A stretch of 49,713 nucleotides of DNA from Deltaproteobacteria bacterium (GTDB lineage Bacteria > Desulfobacterota > Binatia > UBA9968), in contig VBKE01000121.1 in NCBI GenBank assembly GCA_005879605.1, positions 1 through 49,713 on the forward strand, given 5' to 3'. A program made the translations under genes and the position numbers. This document shows, piece after piece, positions 1 through 9,548 of the stretch (positions within the stretch are counted from its first letter, which is position 1; the number at the start of each line of letters is the position of its first letter). The notes beneath the pieces were generated by a model. The model saw only the letters and a program-made list of their open reading frames with translations. It ran no database searches and was not told where the DNA came from.

Positions 1-472
1 TGAGCTGGTAATCGTACCCATCGATAAATTTCTGGATGACCTCCAAGTTAAGCCGTCGTTTTTCGTGCATTTCAGCGAACTTACCTTGCTGTTTTTGCCA
101 AGGGGTCGAATTGGCGAGCTTGGGACTGAGCGAAACGAGATCACACGCCACGGGCTTGAAAATCGTCGCCGCGGTTTCGATCGTTATATGAGCCCCGGCG
201 CGCTTGAGCGTTGCCGCAAGTTCTTGGATTTCCGCCGCCAGCAATGGCTCGCCGCCCGTTATGACGATGTGACGGGCAGAGTACTTACGGACCTCCCGTA
301 AAACTTCCTTGATGGTCCAATCTTCTCCCTCGGGAGTCCATGACGTGTAGGGCGTGTCGCACCAAACACAGCGCAGATTACAACCTGAGGTACGGATAAA
401 AACCGAGGGTGTGCCGATGAACCGGCCTTCGCCTTGGATGGAATAGAAGATCTCGGAGATTCGCACGGTCAT
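1..472 (-). CDS. queE: 7-carboxy-7-deazaguanine synthase QueE (radical SAM), C-terminus outside window
   Basis: QueE rearranges 6-carboxy-tetrahydropterin to 7-carboxy-7-deazaguanine in the preQ0/queuosine pathway. The minus strand read from the ATG at 472 begins MTVRISEIFYSIQGEG, the typical QueE opening that binds substrate. The radical-SAM cluster motif CNLRCVWCDT follows at about residues 33-42 (Cys-x3-Cys-x2-Cys), and ITGGEPLL (the GGEP SAM-binding motif) lies near residue 75. About 157 residues are visible and the frame stays open to base 1, so the C-terminal third or so is missing because of the window edge, not a mutation. No strong Shine-Dalgarno sequence precedes the ATG. The gene is divergent from the small gene at 618. 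No other queuosine gene is visible. Confidence 0.93.
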   Translation of the reverse strand, partial: MTVRISEIFYSIQGEGRFIGTPSVFIRTSGCNLRCVWCDTPYTSWTPEGEDWTIKEVLREVRKYSARHIVITGGEPLLAAEIQELAATLKRAGAHITIETAATIFKPVACDLVSLSPKLANSTPWQKQQGKFAEMHEKRRLNLEVIQKFIDGYDYQL

Positions 473-571
473 ACTTTAACAAAGCGTTCAAAATGAATAA
501 AGTTGCTGCCGCTGAAAGACCGCACTGACTCGACCTCCGCTCTTGCGTGTGATAGATGTAATAGCTTGGTG

Positions 572-599
572 TTGTCAGAAAACGGTCTTCCTCTATTAG
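572..599 (+). promoter_or_regulatory. candidate sigma-70 promoter upstream of the 80-residue gene
   Basis: TTGTCA at 572-577 and TATTAG at 594-599 are separated by 16 bases. They lie 19 bases before the ATG at 618, which would give a short leader. The site sits in the 145-base space between divergent queE and the small gene. The call rests on hexamer similarity and position only. Confidence 0.4.
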
Positions 600-617
600 C
601 CTGACTCTTGGATAGCT

Positions 618-860
618 ATGAGCGTGGACAAGCAAGCCTTGCTGGCGGAAGAACAAAAACTGCGCCGGCTTCGCCGGGCAATGGACATTGCCGCAACTTT
701 ACTCTGGCAGGTCGATCTCACCCTGGAGGAAGCCCAAGACGTGGTAAACCACGCCAAACACACCGCCCTGCAACTCTTTCCTGATAAAGAGGAGACCTTC
801 GATTTGATCTACGGTTCGCGCTTTCGCCGGATCTTGGTGGAAAAATACCACCTACAGTGA
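618..860 (+). CDS. small hypothetical protein, 80 residues
   Basis: I do not recognise a named family. The protein is charged and helical, with no signal peptide or membrane segment. It starts MSVDKQALLAEEQKLRRLRR, continues with a Leu-rich helix (TLLWQVDLTLEEAQDVV), and ends with ALQLFPDKEETFDLIYGSRFRRIL. The last segment reads like a conserved C-terminal motif of small bacterial proteins of unknown function. A plausible promoter lies just upstream and the codon use resembles its neighbours, which supports a real gene. It is followed by a 150-base spacer carrying a palindromic repeat and then uvrA. No function is assigned. Confidence 0.6.
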   Translation: MSVDKQALLAEEQKLRRLRRAMDIAATLLWQVDLTLEEAQDVVNHAKHTALQLFPDKEETFDLIYGSRFRRILVEKYHLQ

Positions 861-900
861 CCATGAAGCGGATCTGCCGAACAGCGAGCGCAACGCAGTG

Positions 901-971
901 CTGGAGTATTGGAGTACTGGAGTGTTGGGTTTAGATGCATCACTCCATTACTGCACCACTCCAATGCTCCG
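901..971. repeat. imperfect palindromic repeat built from 'TGGAGT' units (REP-like)
   Basis: The left half (901-930) repeats GGAGTATT/GGAGTACT/GGAGTGTT. The right half (941-971) carries the complementary units ACTCCATT/CACTCC/AATGCTCC. The two halves fold back on each other around a loop near 931-940. The element fills most of the spacer between the small gene and uvrA and holds no convincing reading frame. It looks like a dispersed REP-like or MITE-like intergenic element rather than a terminator, since no T-run follows the hairpin. Confidence 0.6.
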
Positions 972-1016
972 GTTTCAAATACTTCGGAGTAACCGACTAA
1001 ACAGCCAATACCACCC

Positions 1017-4000
1017 ATGAGCGAAAACTTTATTCACATCCGCGGCGCCAAGCAGAACAATCTCAAGAATCTTGACCTACAAATCCCACTGAACGCTCTC
1101 ACGGTCATTACCGGCGTAAGCGGCTCAGGGAAATCGACCTTGGCGTTCGACATTCTCTACGCGGAAGGGCAACGACGTTACGTCGAAAGCTTTTCGGCGT
1201 ATGCGCGGCAGTTTCTCGACCGCATGGACAAGCCGGACGTGGAGAGCATTGAAGGCATTCCGCCGACCATCGCCATCGATCAGAGCCGGCCGGTTAAGAC
1301 GTCGCGCTCCACCGTCGGCACCATGACCGAACTCCACGATCATTTAAAGCTTCTCTTCTCCAAGATTGCCGTGCTCTATTGTCGAGGCTGTGAGCGAGTA
1401 GTGGAGCGCGATACCGCTCAGTCGGTTTTCCATAAGCTCGCTGCCTTGCCTGAAGGCTCGCCTGTAGTTCTGACATTTCCCCTTGCCGCCTCTTCAGTAT
1501 CCTGGGACGAAGTAACAAAGGGGCTCCAGCAGGCCGGGTTTCACCGCTTGCTCGTGCAGCAATCCGTTCGGGAACTCGACGAATTAAGCGACGCGCCGCC
1601 GGACGGCTTGGAAATCGTAGTCGACCGGTTCGCCTATCGACGCGATAACCAGAAACGAATTCTAGATTCCTTGGAGCAAGCCTTTCACTACGGGAAAGGA
1701 CGACTCAATTTTTTTCTGCCCCAAGAAAACTGGCGCCGGGAACCGTTCAGCAACCATCTGCACTGTCCTCACTGCGATATTACTTACCGCGATCCCACGC
1801 CCAATCTCTTCTCGTTCAACAGCCCCTTGGGGGCGTGCGAAACCTGTCGTGGTTTCGGCCGGGTGATCGACATCGATCTGGATCTCGTGATCCCCGACCC
1901 GGGCAAACCCCTCAGCGACGGCGCCATCAAGCCCTGGGTTACGAAGGCCCGGCGGATGCGCCGACTGATGGAATTTTGCGAGCGCAAGCGGATTCCGACC
2001 AAGAAACCTTTCGGCGAGCTCACCGGGAAGCAAAAGCAGCTCATCATAGACGGCGACGGCGACTTCAAAGGGATTCGCGGCTGGTTCCGCCGGCTGGAGC
2101 GCAGGAGCTATCGAATGCACGTTCGGGTGCTGCTGGCGCGCTATCGCGCTTATTTGCTCTGCCCCGAATGCCAAGGCAGTCGACTCAAACCCGACGCGCT
2201 CCATTATCGGATCGAGGGTAAGGACATCGCCCAGATCAACGCCATGAGCGTCGGCGCAGCCCATCGCTTCTTTAGCGAGCTGAAGCCGACCGGCGCCATG
2301 GACCAAGTCGCGGGTCTCATTCTCGGGGAGATTCGCAGACGCCTTGGCTATTTGCTGGGAGTCGGTCTCGAATATTTGACTTTGGACCGGCAATCTCGGA
2401 CGCTTTCCGGTGGAGAGCTCGAGCGCGTCGATCTGACGACGGCGATTGGGTCATCGTTGGTCAACACGCTCTATGTTCTCGATGAGCCGTCCATCGGCCT
2501 TCACCCCCGCGACAGCCGCCGACTCGTCGAAATCCTTCACCGCCTAAGATCGAACCAAAATACCATAGTCGTGGTCGAGCACGATCCCGAGATTATCAAA
2601 GAAAGCGACTATATCATCGATCTCGGCCCAAAGGCCGGCGAGCAAGGCGGCCAGGTGATGTTTGCCGGTTCTTACGACGCGCTGCTCAAAAATGAGAATT
2701 CGCTCACGGCCGCCTATTTGAGCCGCCGAAAGACGATTCCATTCCCCCTCCGTAACCGTAAACCGTTCCTGAAGCGGTCCATCAAGATCGAGGGAGCTTG
2801 CGCCAACAATCTTAAGAATATCGATATTGAAATTCCGCTCGGCCTTTTGGTCTGCATCACCGGTGTTTCCGGCTCGGGGAAATCCAGCCTTGTCGATGAA
2901 GTTCTTTACCGGAATCTCAAAAAGCTCAAAGAGTCCGCTGTCGCGAACGTAGTCCACTGCGCAAAAATCGAGGGCGCCGACAAGATTTCCGAAATTGTGC
3001 TGGTGGACCAATCTCCCGTGGGAACCACGCCGCGCTCCAATCCCGCCACCTATATGAAGGTATTCGACGGCATCCGCCGGCTGTTCGCCGGCGTTGATCT
3101 TTCGCGCATGCGCGGCTACACCCCCTCGACTTTTTCTTTCAACATCGAAGGCGGCCGCTGTGAAACTTGCCGTGGCGAAGGATACGAAAAGGTCGAGATG
3201 CAGTTTCTCTCGGACGTGTACACCTCGTGCCCGGAATGCCACGGCAGCCGGTTTCGCGAAGAGATTCTGGAAGTCACCTGCCGCGGCAAGAATATCCGGG
3301 GGATTTTGGATCTCACCGTGAGCGAAGCGATCGAGTTTTTCAAGGATATTCCAGAGATTAAAGATGGGCTCTACCCACTGCGAGCCGTCGGGTTGGAATA
3401 CGTCCGGTTAGGCCAACCGCTCACCACGCTTTCCGGCGGCGAGTCACAGCGGCTTAAATTGGCCGCGCATATGGCCAGAGCCAAAAAAGCCGGCACGCTG
3501 TTTATCTTCGACGAACCCACCACCGGCCTACACTTTCATGATATCGAGCGTCTGCTCTGGGCATTTCATGAGCTCATTGATCAGGGCCATTCCATCGTGG
3601 TGATTGAACACAATATGGAGGTGGTGAAATGCGCCGACCACATCATTGACCTGGGGCTTGAAGGTGGTGATGCCGGCGGCTCTATTATTGCCGTAGGAAC
3701 GCCGGAACAAGTGGCGCAGGTCGAAAGTTCTCACACCGGCCGTTACCTCCGGCCCTATCTGAGAACGGATACCGCATCCCCTTTTGTCCCTAAACTCGAG
3801 AAAAGTTTAAGCGTTCAAGAGAAAAAAAGTTCGACTGAAAACGACAACGCCATCACCATCGTCGGCGCCAAAGAACATAATCTGAAGAACATCAGCCTTA
3901 ACATTCCACGCGATCGCTTCGTCGTCATCACTGGTTTGAGCGGCTCCGGCAAATCATCTCTGGCCTTCGACATCATCTACGCCGAGGGACAGCGGCGTTA

Positions 4001-6698
4001 CATCGACAGCCTGTCCGCTTACGCGCGGCAGTTCCTCCAGGTGAGGGCGCGGCCGAACGTGGATTTGCTTGCCGGCATTCCCCCTACCGTCGCCATCGAA
4101 CAGAGGCTGAGTCAGGGCGGCAAGAATTCCACCGTGGCGACCGTCACGGAGATCTATCACTATCTGCGTCTGCTTTATTCCAAAGTCGGAAAACAGCACT
4201 GCGTCCAGTGCGGACGGCAGATTCGCTCGTTGACGCGAAGCCAAATTCTCGATCGCGTCTCCCGCTCCTACCGCGGCAAAGAAGTCATGGTCTTGAGTCC
4301 CATGGTACGCGGCAGAAAGGGCTTTCACAAAGAAATTATCGCCGGCGCGCGCCGTCTCGGCTATCGGCGGGCGCGTATCGACGGCGAGCTGATGGAGCTC
4401 AGGTCGCCGGAGCTTAGCAACGGCTTGGAGCGATTTAAAGAGCATGACATCGACATCGTCATCGGCAAAGCCAAAGCCGGCGGCCGCGAAGTCGAAGCGA
4501 TGATAGACCATGGGCTACGCTTGGGAAACGGCGTCATCCATCTTATCTCGGAGCGCGGCGAGCAAATCTTCAATCAACGGCTCTTCTGTCTACAATGCGG
4601 TATCGGCTATGAACCTCTCGACCCGCGGCTCTTTTCGTTCAATAGCCGCCAGGGAGCCTGCTCGCAATGCGGCGGCATGGGCTTTGAGTGGGATTTCGAT
4701 CCGGACCTGATCATCGCCGATCCTACTAAATCGGCAAGCGAAACGTTGATCACACTCGCCGACCTTTTCTCCGGTAACGCCTCTCATTTGCAGCGTGCCA
4801 TGCTGAGACTCCTCGATTCGCTCAAAGAAAAAGACCCTATCGACATCGACAAGCCGTTCGCTCGCCTCGCTAAAAAACCCCGGCAGGAAATTCTCTACGG
4901 CGGCAGCGGTCGTGGGGCCTTTGTCGGCTTGATTCCGTGCCTCAGGGATATCTGGCAGCAACTTGAAAATGATCCGAGCCCAGAGCTGGCGGAATTGCTC
5001 TCCGAGTCGCCATGCCCAGCCTGCCTCGGGAGAAGGCTGAACTCCCGCGCGCAAGCGGTTAGAGTCGATGGCAAAGCGATCTGGCAAGTCACCGCATTCT
5101 CCGTGCATGAGGCGAGGGAATATTTCAACTCATTGCAGATCGCGCACGCGGATAACGGCAATGCGGAACGGGATCGCGCCGTCGCCGATAAGATCCTGAG
5201 GGAAATTCAGCAGCGCCTCCAATTCTTGTCGGAAGTTGGCTTGCCCTATCTAACCCTCGACCGCCGTGCGGACACCCTCTCCGGCGGCGAAGCGCAGCGT
5301 ATTCGTCTTGCAGCGCAACTCGGCTCGAACCTGCGCGGCGTCTGCTACATCCTCGACGAGCCCACCATTGGGCTTCATCCGCGCGACAACGACATGTTGC
5401 TGCGCACTCTCCGGCGTCTTGAGGAAGTTGGCAACACTGTTTTGGTGGTTGAGCATGACGAAGCGACCATTGAATCCGCCGACCTGATTGTCGATCTCGG
5501 ACCCGGCGCCGGTGTGCATGGAGGCAAGGTGGTGGCCTTGGGCTCTCCGGAGGAAATCAGGAAAGATCCGAACTCGTTAACCGGCGCTTTCCTTCGCGCC
5601 GAGCGGAAAAGAATCGGGCCGAAGCGGGAGCTGGTAAAACCAGCTTGGCTCACGATCCGAGGGGCGAAAGCCAACAATCTTAAAAACATCGACATTCGTT
5701 TGCCCCTCGGCATGTGGACCTGCGTCACGGGAATCTCAGGCTCGGGCAAGAGCACTTTGGTCAGGGAAGTCCTGTACAAGGGCCTCAAGATGAAACTCGA
5801 TCAATTCGCCGGACGGCCGGGGGCTCACAAGGACATCATAGGTTGGCAAGCTCTGGAGCGCGTCGTCGAAGTGGATCAAACACCCATCGGCAAGACCCCG
5901 CGCTCGGTCCCCGCATCCTATGTCGGAGTCCTGGATGAGATCCGGAAACTCTATGCGCTCGCACCGGAAGCTCGGCTGCGGGGTTACACGCCGAGTCGCT
6001 TCTCATTCAACGTTAAAGGCGGCCGCTGCGAAGAGTGCGCCGGCCAGGGAAAAATCCGCAAAGAAATGAGTTTCCTCCCCGACGTCTTTATCGATTGCGA
6101 GGTTTGCCGCGGTGAACGCTTCAATGAAGAAACGTTGAGCATTCGTTACAACGACAAAAACATCGCTGATGTCTTTCGCATGACCGTGGAAGAAACCGTG
6201 CCGTTCTTTCACGCTTTTCCGAAAATCGCCCGGCCGCTGAAGATTCTCGACGACATCGGTATGGGCTACATCACTCTGGGTCAGTCCAGCAACACGCTTT
6301 CCGGTGGTGAAGCGCAGAGAATCAAATTGGCTTACGAACTGGGGAAGGAATCGCACGGGAAAACGCTTTACGTCCTGGACGAGCCCACCACAGGGCTGCA
6401 CTTTATCGACGTGGAAAAACTGATTCACATCCTGCATCGGCTGGTGGAGATGGGCAACACCGTGGTGACCATCGAACACAACCTGGACATCGTGAAAGAC
6501 GCGGACTACCTGATCGACCTCGGACCCGAAGGCGGCGAGCAAGGCGGCCACCTGGTCGCCTGCGGCTCACCCTTGGAAGTGATCATGGACGGCAAACAAT
6601 CCTACACCGCTCGCTTCTTGCGCGAGTACCTCAATGGTGGGGCAGCGAAATCAAACGACGATGGCGTGCAAGCGCTCCAGCAAGTAGTGACTGTCTAA
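1017..6698 (+). CDS. uvrA: double-length (tandem) excinuclease ABC subunit UvrA, 1893 residues
   Basis: UvrA is the damage-sensing ATPase of nucleotide excision repair and usually has about 940 residues. This reading frame holds two complete UvrA copies head to tail, with a join near residue 940. Four Walker A motifs are visible, at about residues 33 (GVSGSGKST), 616, 973 and 1572. Four ABC signatures lie at about 463, 805, 1421 and 1761, and each half has two Walker B motifs (for example [13 protein letters not shown]). The Cys-x2-Cys pairs of both zinc modules are kept in each half. The halves differ. The first signature is [11 protein letters not shown] instead of LSGGEAQR. The UvrB-contact region has the canonical [10 protein letters not shown] only in the second copy, near residue 1100. 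The first copy is therefore probably specialised. There is no internal stop or frameshift. The ATG at 1017 lacks a clear ribosome site. Confidence 0.95.
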   Translation: MSENFIHIRGAKQNNLKNLDLQIPLNALTVITGVSGSGKSTLAFDILYAEGQRRYVESFSAYARQFLDRMDKPDVESIEGIPPTIAIDQSRPVKTSRSTVGTMTELHDHLKLLFSKIAVLYCRGCERVVERDTAQSVFHKLAALPEGSPVVLTFPLAASSVSWDEVTKGLQQAGFHRLLVQQSVRELDELSDAPPDGLEIVVDRFAYRRDNQKRILDSLEQAFHYGKGRLNFFLPQENWRREPFSNHLHCPHCDITYRDPTPNLFSFNSPLGACETCRGFGRVIDIDLDLVIPDPGKPLSDGAIKPWVTKARRMRRLMEFCERKRIPTKKPFGELTGKQKQLIIDGDGDFKGIRGWFRRLERRSYRMHVRVLLARYRAYLLCPECQGSRLKPDALHYRIEGKDIAQINAMSVGAAHRFFSELKPTGAMDQVAGLILGEIRRRLGYLLGVGLEYLTLDRQSRTLSGGELERVDLTTAIGSSLVNTLYVLDEPSIGLHPRDSRRLVEILHRLRSNQNTIVVVEHDPEIIKESDYIIDLGPKAGEQGGQVMFAGSYDALLKNENSLTAAYLSRRKTIPFPLRNRKPFLKRSIKIEGACANNLKNIDIEIPLGLLVCITGVSGSGKSSLVDEVLYRNLKKLKESAVANVVHCAKIEGADKISEIVLVDQSPVGTTPRSNPATYMKVFDGIRRLFAGVDLSRMRGYTPSTFSFNIEGGRCETCRGEGYEKVEMQFLSDVYTSCPECHGSRFREEILEVTCRGKNIRGILDLTVSEAIEFFKDIPEIKDGLYPLRAVGLEYVRLGQPLTTLSGGESQRLKLAAHMARAKKAGTLFIFDEPTTGLHFHDIERLLWAFHELIDQGHSIVVIEHNMEVVKCADHIIDLGLEGGDAGGSIIAVGTPEQVAQVESSHTGRYLRPYLRTDTASPFVPKLEKSLSVQEKKSSTENDNAITIVGAKEHNLKNISLNIPRDRFVVITGLSGSGKSSLAFDIIYAEGQRRYIDSLSAYARQFLQVRARPNVDLLAGIPPTVAIEQRLSQGGKNSTVATVTEIYHYLRLLYSKVGKQHCVQCGRQIRSLTRSQILDRVSRSYRGKEVMVLSPMVRGRKGFHKEIIAGARRLGYRRARIDGELMELRSPELSNGLERFKEHDIDIVIGKAKAGGREVEAMIDHGLRLGNGVIHLISERGEQIFNQRLFCLQCGIGYEPLDPRLFSFNSRQGACSQCGGMGFEWDFDPDLIIADPTKSASETLITLADLFSGNASHLQRAMLRLLDSLKEKDPIDIDKPFARLAKKPRQEILYGGSGRGAFVGLIPCLRDIWQQLENDPSPELAELLSESPCPACLGRRLNSRAQAVRVDGKAIWQVTAFSVHEAREYFNSLQIAHADNGNAERDRAVADKILREIQQRLQFLSEVGLPYLTLDRRADTLSGGEAQRIRLAAQLGSNLRGVCYILDEPTIGLHPRDNDMLLRTLRRLEEVGNTVLVVEHDEATIESADLIVDLGPGAGVHGGKVVALGSPEEIRKDPNSLTGAFLRAERKRIGPKRELVKPAWLTIRGAKANNLKNIDIRLPLGMWTCVTGISGSGKSTLVREVLYKGLKMKLDQFAGRPGAHKDIIGWQALERVVEVDQTPIGKTPRSVPASYVGVLDEIRKLYALAPEARLRGYTPSRFSFNVKGGRCEECAGQGKIRKEMSFLPDVFIDCEVCRGERFNEETLSIRYNDKNIADVFRMTVEETVPFFHAFPKIARPLKILDDIGMGYITLGQSSNTLSGGEAQRIKLAYELGKESHGKTLYVLDEPTTGLHFIDVEKLIHILHRLVEMGNTVVTIEHNLDIVKDADYLIDLGPEGGEQGGHLVACGSPLEVIMDGKQSYTARFLREYLNGGAAKSNDDGVQALQQVVTV

Positions 6699-6699
6699 C

Positions 6700-7086
6700 G
6701 TGGCTCATCGAGTTCTGTCGATGATCGGCAATGGGATGCGTCTGAAATGCCCTCGCTGCGGCGTGGGCGGATTGTATCGCCGGCCTTTCTCTATGCACGG
6801 CCATTGTCCCCACTGTGGTCTGAAGTTCGAGCGGGAACAGGGCTATTTTGTCGGTGCCATCTATGTGAACTATGCGGCGACGGTGGTGATTGCCGTGCCC
6901 GGCTTTTTCATCCTGGACGCTTTCGCGAGCCTGACGATCCATCAACAGCTTGCTATGTGGATCCCTTTTGCTGTTATCTTCCCGCTGCTTTTCTTTCACC
7001 ACTCCAGAAGTCTTTGGCTTGTCCTCGATCACTTCTTTAACCCGACTGAGAGTCTTTACAGCGTGACACCCAAGAAAACCGATTAA
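6700..7086 (+). CDS. DUF983 family membrane protein with paired zinc-ribbon cysteines
   Basis: The 128-residue protein has two Cys-x2-Cys knuckles near the N-terminus (LKCPRCGVGGLYRRPF and HGHCPHCGLKFE). Two hydrophobic segments follow (YVNYAATVVIAVPGFFIL and MWIPFAVIFPLLFF), and then the conserved SLWLVLDHFFNP end. This is the pattern of the small inner-membrane DUF983 proteins, whose function is unknown. It begins with GTG one base after the uvrA stop, so the two genes are probably co-transcribed. An ATG at 6721 is an alternative start. Its end overlaps the convergent TfoX-domain gene by four bases. Confidence 0.82.
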   Translation: MAHRVLSMIGNGMRLKCPRCGVGGLYRRPFSMHGHCPHCGLKFEREQGYFVGAIYVNYAATVVIAVPGFFILDAFASLTIHQQLAMWIPFAVIFPLLFFHHSRSLWLVLDHFFNPTESLYSVTPKKTD

Positions 7087-7403
7087 ACTCTGTTCTTCTG
7101 ACAGCCAATCGCCGTTTTCGCCCACTCGGCGAGTCGGTCGCGATCCTCGATGATCTCGACGGGCACCCGGTAGTAGCTCTTGAGTGTCTGTTTTGCGTTG
7201 GGTCGAAAGGGTTTCATTTTCCTTTGTCTATATTCTGCGGCAGTGATCTCATTTGTCTTGAAGTAGAGGTAACCTTTGAAAATGATCCCGAAAAAAATTT
7301 CGTCTTGATACAGGCCATAGCCGCCGAACATGCGGCTGGCTTCCACATTGTCGAGATCATCTAACTGATCCAGAATAAAGTCTTTGAACGAATCGTCTTT
7401 CAT
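7083..7403 (-). CDS. TfoX N-terminal domain protein
   Basis: A 106-residue stand-alone TfoX-N domain protein. The motif SRMFGGYGLYQDEIFFGIIF near the N-terminus and the following LYFKTN are typical of this family. Full-length TfoX/Sxy is a competence regulator in gamma-proteobacteria. Single-domain members such as this one are common and functionally uncharacterised, so no role in competence should be assumed. The gene starts at ATG 7403 and converges on the DUF983 gene with a four-base overlap. Downstream of its start (7404-7613) lies a spacer with a palindromic repeat. Confidence 0.85.
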   Translation of the reverse strand: MKDDSFKDFILDQLDDLDNVEASRMFGGYGLYQDEIFFGIIFKGYLYFKTNEITAAEYRQRKMKPFRPNAKQTLKSYYRVPVEIIEDRDRLAEWAKTAIGCQKNRV

Positions 7404-7502
7404 CGTTTCTTCGATAGCGTTTCACATATGCAGCGACACGCCGAGGCTCCCAGCGTTCGGGCCACTTCCAAGTAGCATAGCCATAGACCTCAGGAAACGG
7501 AA

Positions 7503-7590
7503 AGATTCCTCGCTGTGCTCGGAATGACATCAGGGCTTCGTTTCGACTAACAACGCACCTGTCATGCGAACGAATGTGAGGGATCTTAGA
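7503..7590. repeat. palindromic intergenic element, family A copy 1
   Basis: The left arm (7503-7529) begins AGATTCCTCGC and ends GGAATGACA. The right arm (7560-7590) begins TGTCATGCGAAC and ends GGGATCTTAGA, making an imperfect inverted repeat of about 88 bases. The same arms, in reversed order, form the element at 13438-13528. I interpret both as copies of a non-autonomous, MITE-like or REP-like repeat. No reading frame inside is credible. Confidence 0.6.
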
Positions 7591-7613
7591 CTCGAAATCC
7601 GAGACTCCCGAAG

Positions 7614-8474
7614 CTAGCCCACCGACAGCGCCACGACACCCGGAACCATCGCGCAGGCGGCAACCAGCCGGCGACGAACGTCACCTTCCGCAAGCAGGCG
7701 GGTGCCCATTGCCGTACCGATCAGAATGCTGATTTCCCTCGCCGGTGCGACATAGCTGACGGGAGTAAACTGCAACGCCGTGAGCACCAGGATATAAGAC
7801 AGCGGCACGAGCACGGCCACCCCGACCACCTCAAAGCGGTGGGTCTGCCATTCTTTGCGCGCGCTCTCCCAGTGGCGCAGAGCAAACGGAGTGAGTAAGA
7901 GCGAGCGCCCGAGGTTCGAGCCCCAGTCAAGGAGAATGGGCGCCACCGCAAACTTGCTCACGGCCTGCTTATCCCACAAGGTATATCCGGCGATAAAAGC
8001 CCCGGTAACCAAGGCATAGCCCATCGCCTTGCGCACGCCGACCTGACTTAATCGTTGTGGATTGTATGTGAGCACGATGACGCCTCCTACGATCATCAAT
8101 CCACCCGCTACAGCAATCATGCTCGGTCGTTCGCCGAGAAATACGATTGCAGCAATACTAGAAAGCAGTGGGCCTGTGCCGCGAGCCAGGGGATAAACCA
8201 GTGAAAGATCTCCGGCGCGGTAACCCTCATTAAGGAGGACAAAGTAGCCCGTGTGAAGCGCCGCGCTTCCGGCCATGAAGCCAACCCCGATGATGCTGAC
8301 GGATGCATGCCAATAAAAGACCGCAGCCAACGCGACCGGTGCATAGAATAGCGCGGACATAACGGCCACCAGCCATGGAAAGGTAGCGTGTCCGCTCGCC
8401 CGTTTATTGAGCAGATTCCAGGTCGCGTGAACGAAGGCGGCGGCGAGAATGAGAGTTAGGGCAAAAGTCGACAC
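7614..8474 (-). CDS. EamA/DMT-family permease
   Basis: A 286-residue, very hydrophobic inner-membrane protein with about ten predicted helices arranged as two EamA repeats, as in the drug/metabolite transporter superfamily. The N-terminal motif HATWNLLNKRA and the first-repeat motif GDLSLVYPLARGTGPLL are characteristic. The GERP segment follows the loop before helix 4. The substrate cannot be read from sequence. Relatives export small metabolites. It starts with GTG at 8474 and stands alone on the minus strand. The next 177 bases upstream carry the promoter region of the divergent BON lipoprotein. Confidence 0.88.
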   Translation of the reverse strand: MSTFALTLILAAAFVHATWNLLNKRASGHATFPWLVAVMSALFYAPVALAAVFYWHASVSIIGVGFMAGSAALHTGYFVLLNEGYRAGDLSLVYPLARGTGPLLSSIAAIVFLGERPSMIAVAGGLMIVGGVIVLTYNPQRLSQVGVRKAMGYALVTGAFIAGYTLWDKQAVSKFAVAPILLDWGSNLGRSLLLTPFALRHWESARKEWQTHRFEVVGVAVLVPLSYILVLTALQFTPVSYVAPAREISILIGTAMGTRLLAEGDVRRRLVAACAMVPGVVALSVG

Positions 8475-8651
8475 GAGAGCGCTCGCAGCTTACATTGACA
8501 TATCGAAGACGAGCAGTCGTCTAAGATCGCACCAAAGGTTCGGTTTACCAGCGCCGTCAGATGGCACGATAGGGTTTTTCGCATCCGCTGGCAGCATTCC
8601 CCTATTTTATGATATTGGCTTATCGTATCACGTTAAGGTTGGGAGGAGCTT

Positions 8652-8963
8652 ATGAATAGGAAAATCTATGCCATTTTAGCGGTCCTGGTGCTCGCCTTAC
8701 AGCTATCGGGTTGCACGGCTCTTACCGGCGAAACCCTCGGTCAAAATGTCGACGACACCACGGTCACCACAAGTGTCAAATCCAAACTTGCCCTTGAAAA
8801 AGTCAGTTCGCTCACAAGAGTCGGCGTTGACACGGTCAAGGGCGTCGTCCATTTGACCGGGATTGTCGAGAATCCGGAGATGAGAGATCGGGCCGAGTCA
8901 ATCGCTCGTAGCGTTGGCGGAGTGCGCGGCGTCGCCAACAACTTACAAGTTCAGTCAAAATAA
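8652..8963 (+). CDS. BON-domain lipoprotein
   Basis: A 103-residue protein with a lipoprotein signal: a hydrophobic segment, then LQLSGC with the lipidated Cys at residue 21. A single BON domain (about residues 35-100) follows, including VGVDTVKGVVHLTGIVENPE and the closing GVRGVANNLQV. BON domains occur in OsmY-like envelope-stress proteins and are thought to contact phospholipids. A strong Shine-Dalgarno sequence (GGGAGGAGC) lies just upstream of the ATG. It is a single-gene unit with a downstream spacer of about 100 bases. A role in envelope protection is inference from the family. Confidence 0.88.
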   Translation: MNRKIYAILAVLVLALQLSGCTALTGETLGQNVDDTTVTTSVKSKLALEKVSSLTRVGVDTVKGVVHLTGIVENPEMRDRAESIARSVGGVRGVANNLQVQSK

Positions 8964-9067
8964 CCAGATCAGCTGACAAAATTCTCCTTGGCCGAGCGAT
9001 CTCGCATCGCGCACGACCTCCGGCAAGATGTAAACCCAAACGGCAGCGAGAAAATCCGGTCCTGTGC

Positions 9068-9544
9068 TCAATCTAAAGATCTAACGACAACCGTGTCTCC
9101 GGCGCGAATCGTTCCGCCGCTCACGATTTCCGCGCGCAGGCCGCCGCGGTGAATCAAGCCGCGCATGACTCCCTTGCGGGTCAATTTCTCCATGTGCGAG
9201 CACGGCTCGCAAAGCCGGGTACCGCGTAGTATCGCGTCGCCGACCTGGAACTCTTGACCGACGAGATGATTAAGAGGAACAGCGCGAGTCACGATGTTAC
9301 GCCGGAATAGTGCCGCGTCCAATTCGATCTGATAATCGCGCTGCAATGCTTCGACCGCCTCGACCTCGATTAAAGTAATGTCACGGCCCGAGCCTGGTTG
9401 GTTCGAATAGGTTCCCAGTTTGTTGAAATAGCGATCCCCTTCGAGCCCCTTGCCCGCCAGAGCCCGCACCTCGGCGACGGATTTCATCGGCGCCGCTCCC
9501 GTCGGCGCAATGTGAATAGAAATGACAACGCCTTTTCCGTTCAT
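9068..9544 (-). CDS. MOSC domain protein
   Basis: The protein of about 158 residues is a single MOSC domain, the C-terminal fold of molybdenum-cofactor sulfurases. GLEGDRYF lies near the N-terminus, TLIEVEAVEAL in the middle, and RLCEPCSHMEKL carries the conserved Cys. It ends with a HRGGLRAEIVSGGTI segment. Stand-alone MOSC proteins often handle sulfur or the molybdenum cofactor, but the substrate here is unknown. I chose the ATG at 9544 because it has a purine-rich ribosome site and lies four bases after the upstream stop. A longer frame back to 9580 would overlap the neighbour. It is probably co-transcribed with the PEP-mutase-like gene. Confidence 0.88.
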   Translation of the reverse strand: MNGKGVVISIHIAPTGAAPMKSVAEVRALAGKGLEGDRYFNKLGTYSNQPGSGRDITLIEVEAVEALQRDYQIELDAALFRRNIVTRAVPLNHLVGQEFQVGDAILRGTRLCEPCSHMEKLTRKGVMRGLIHRGGLRAEIVSGGTIRAGDTVVVRSLD

Positions 9545-9548
9545 CTTC

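Noticed and set aside
1662..2393. Long open frame (243 residues) antisense to uvrA, with several similar antisense frames inside uvrA, gyrA and gyrB
   Set aside because: They lie wholly inside well-conserved genes, have no recognisable domains and arise from codon bias on the coding strand.
8449..8655. Possible 68-residue plus-strand gene before the BON lipoprotein
   Set aside because: It overlaps the EamA start and the BON ribosome site, has no similarity pattern, and the sequence is better read as a divergent promoter region.
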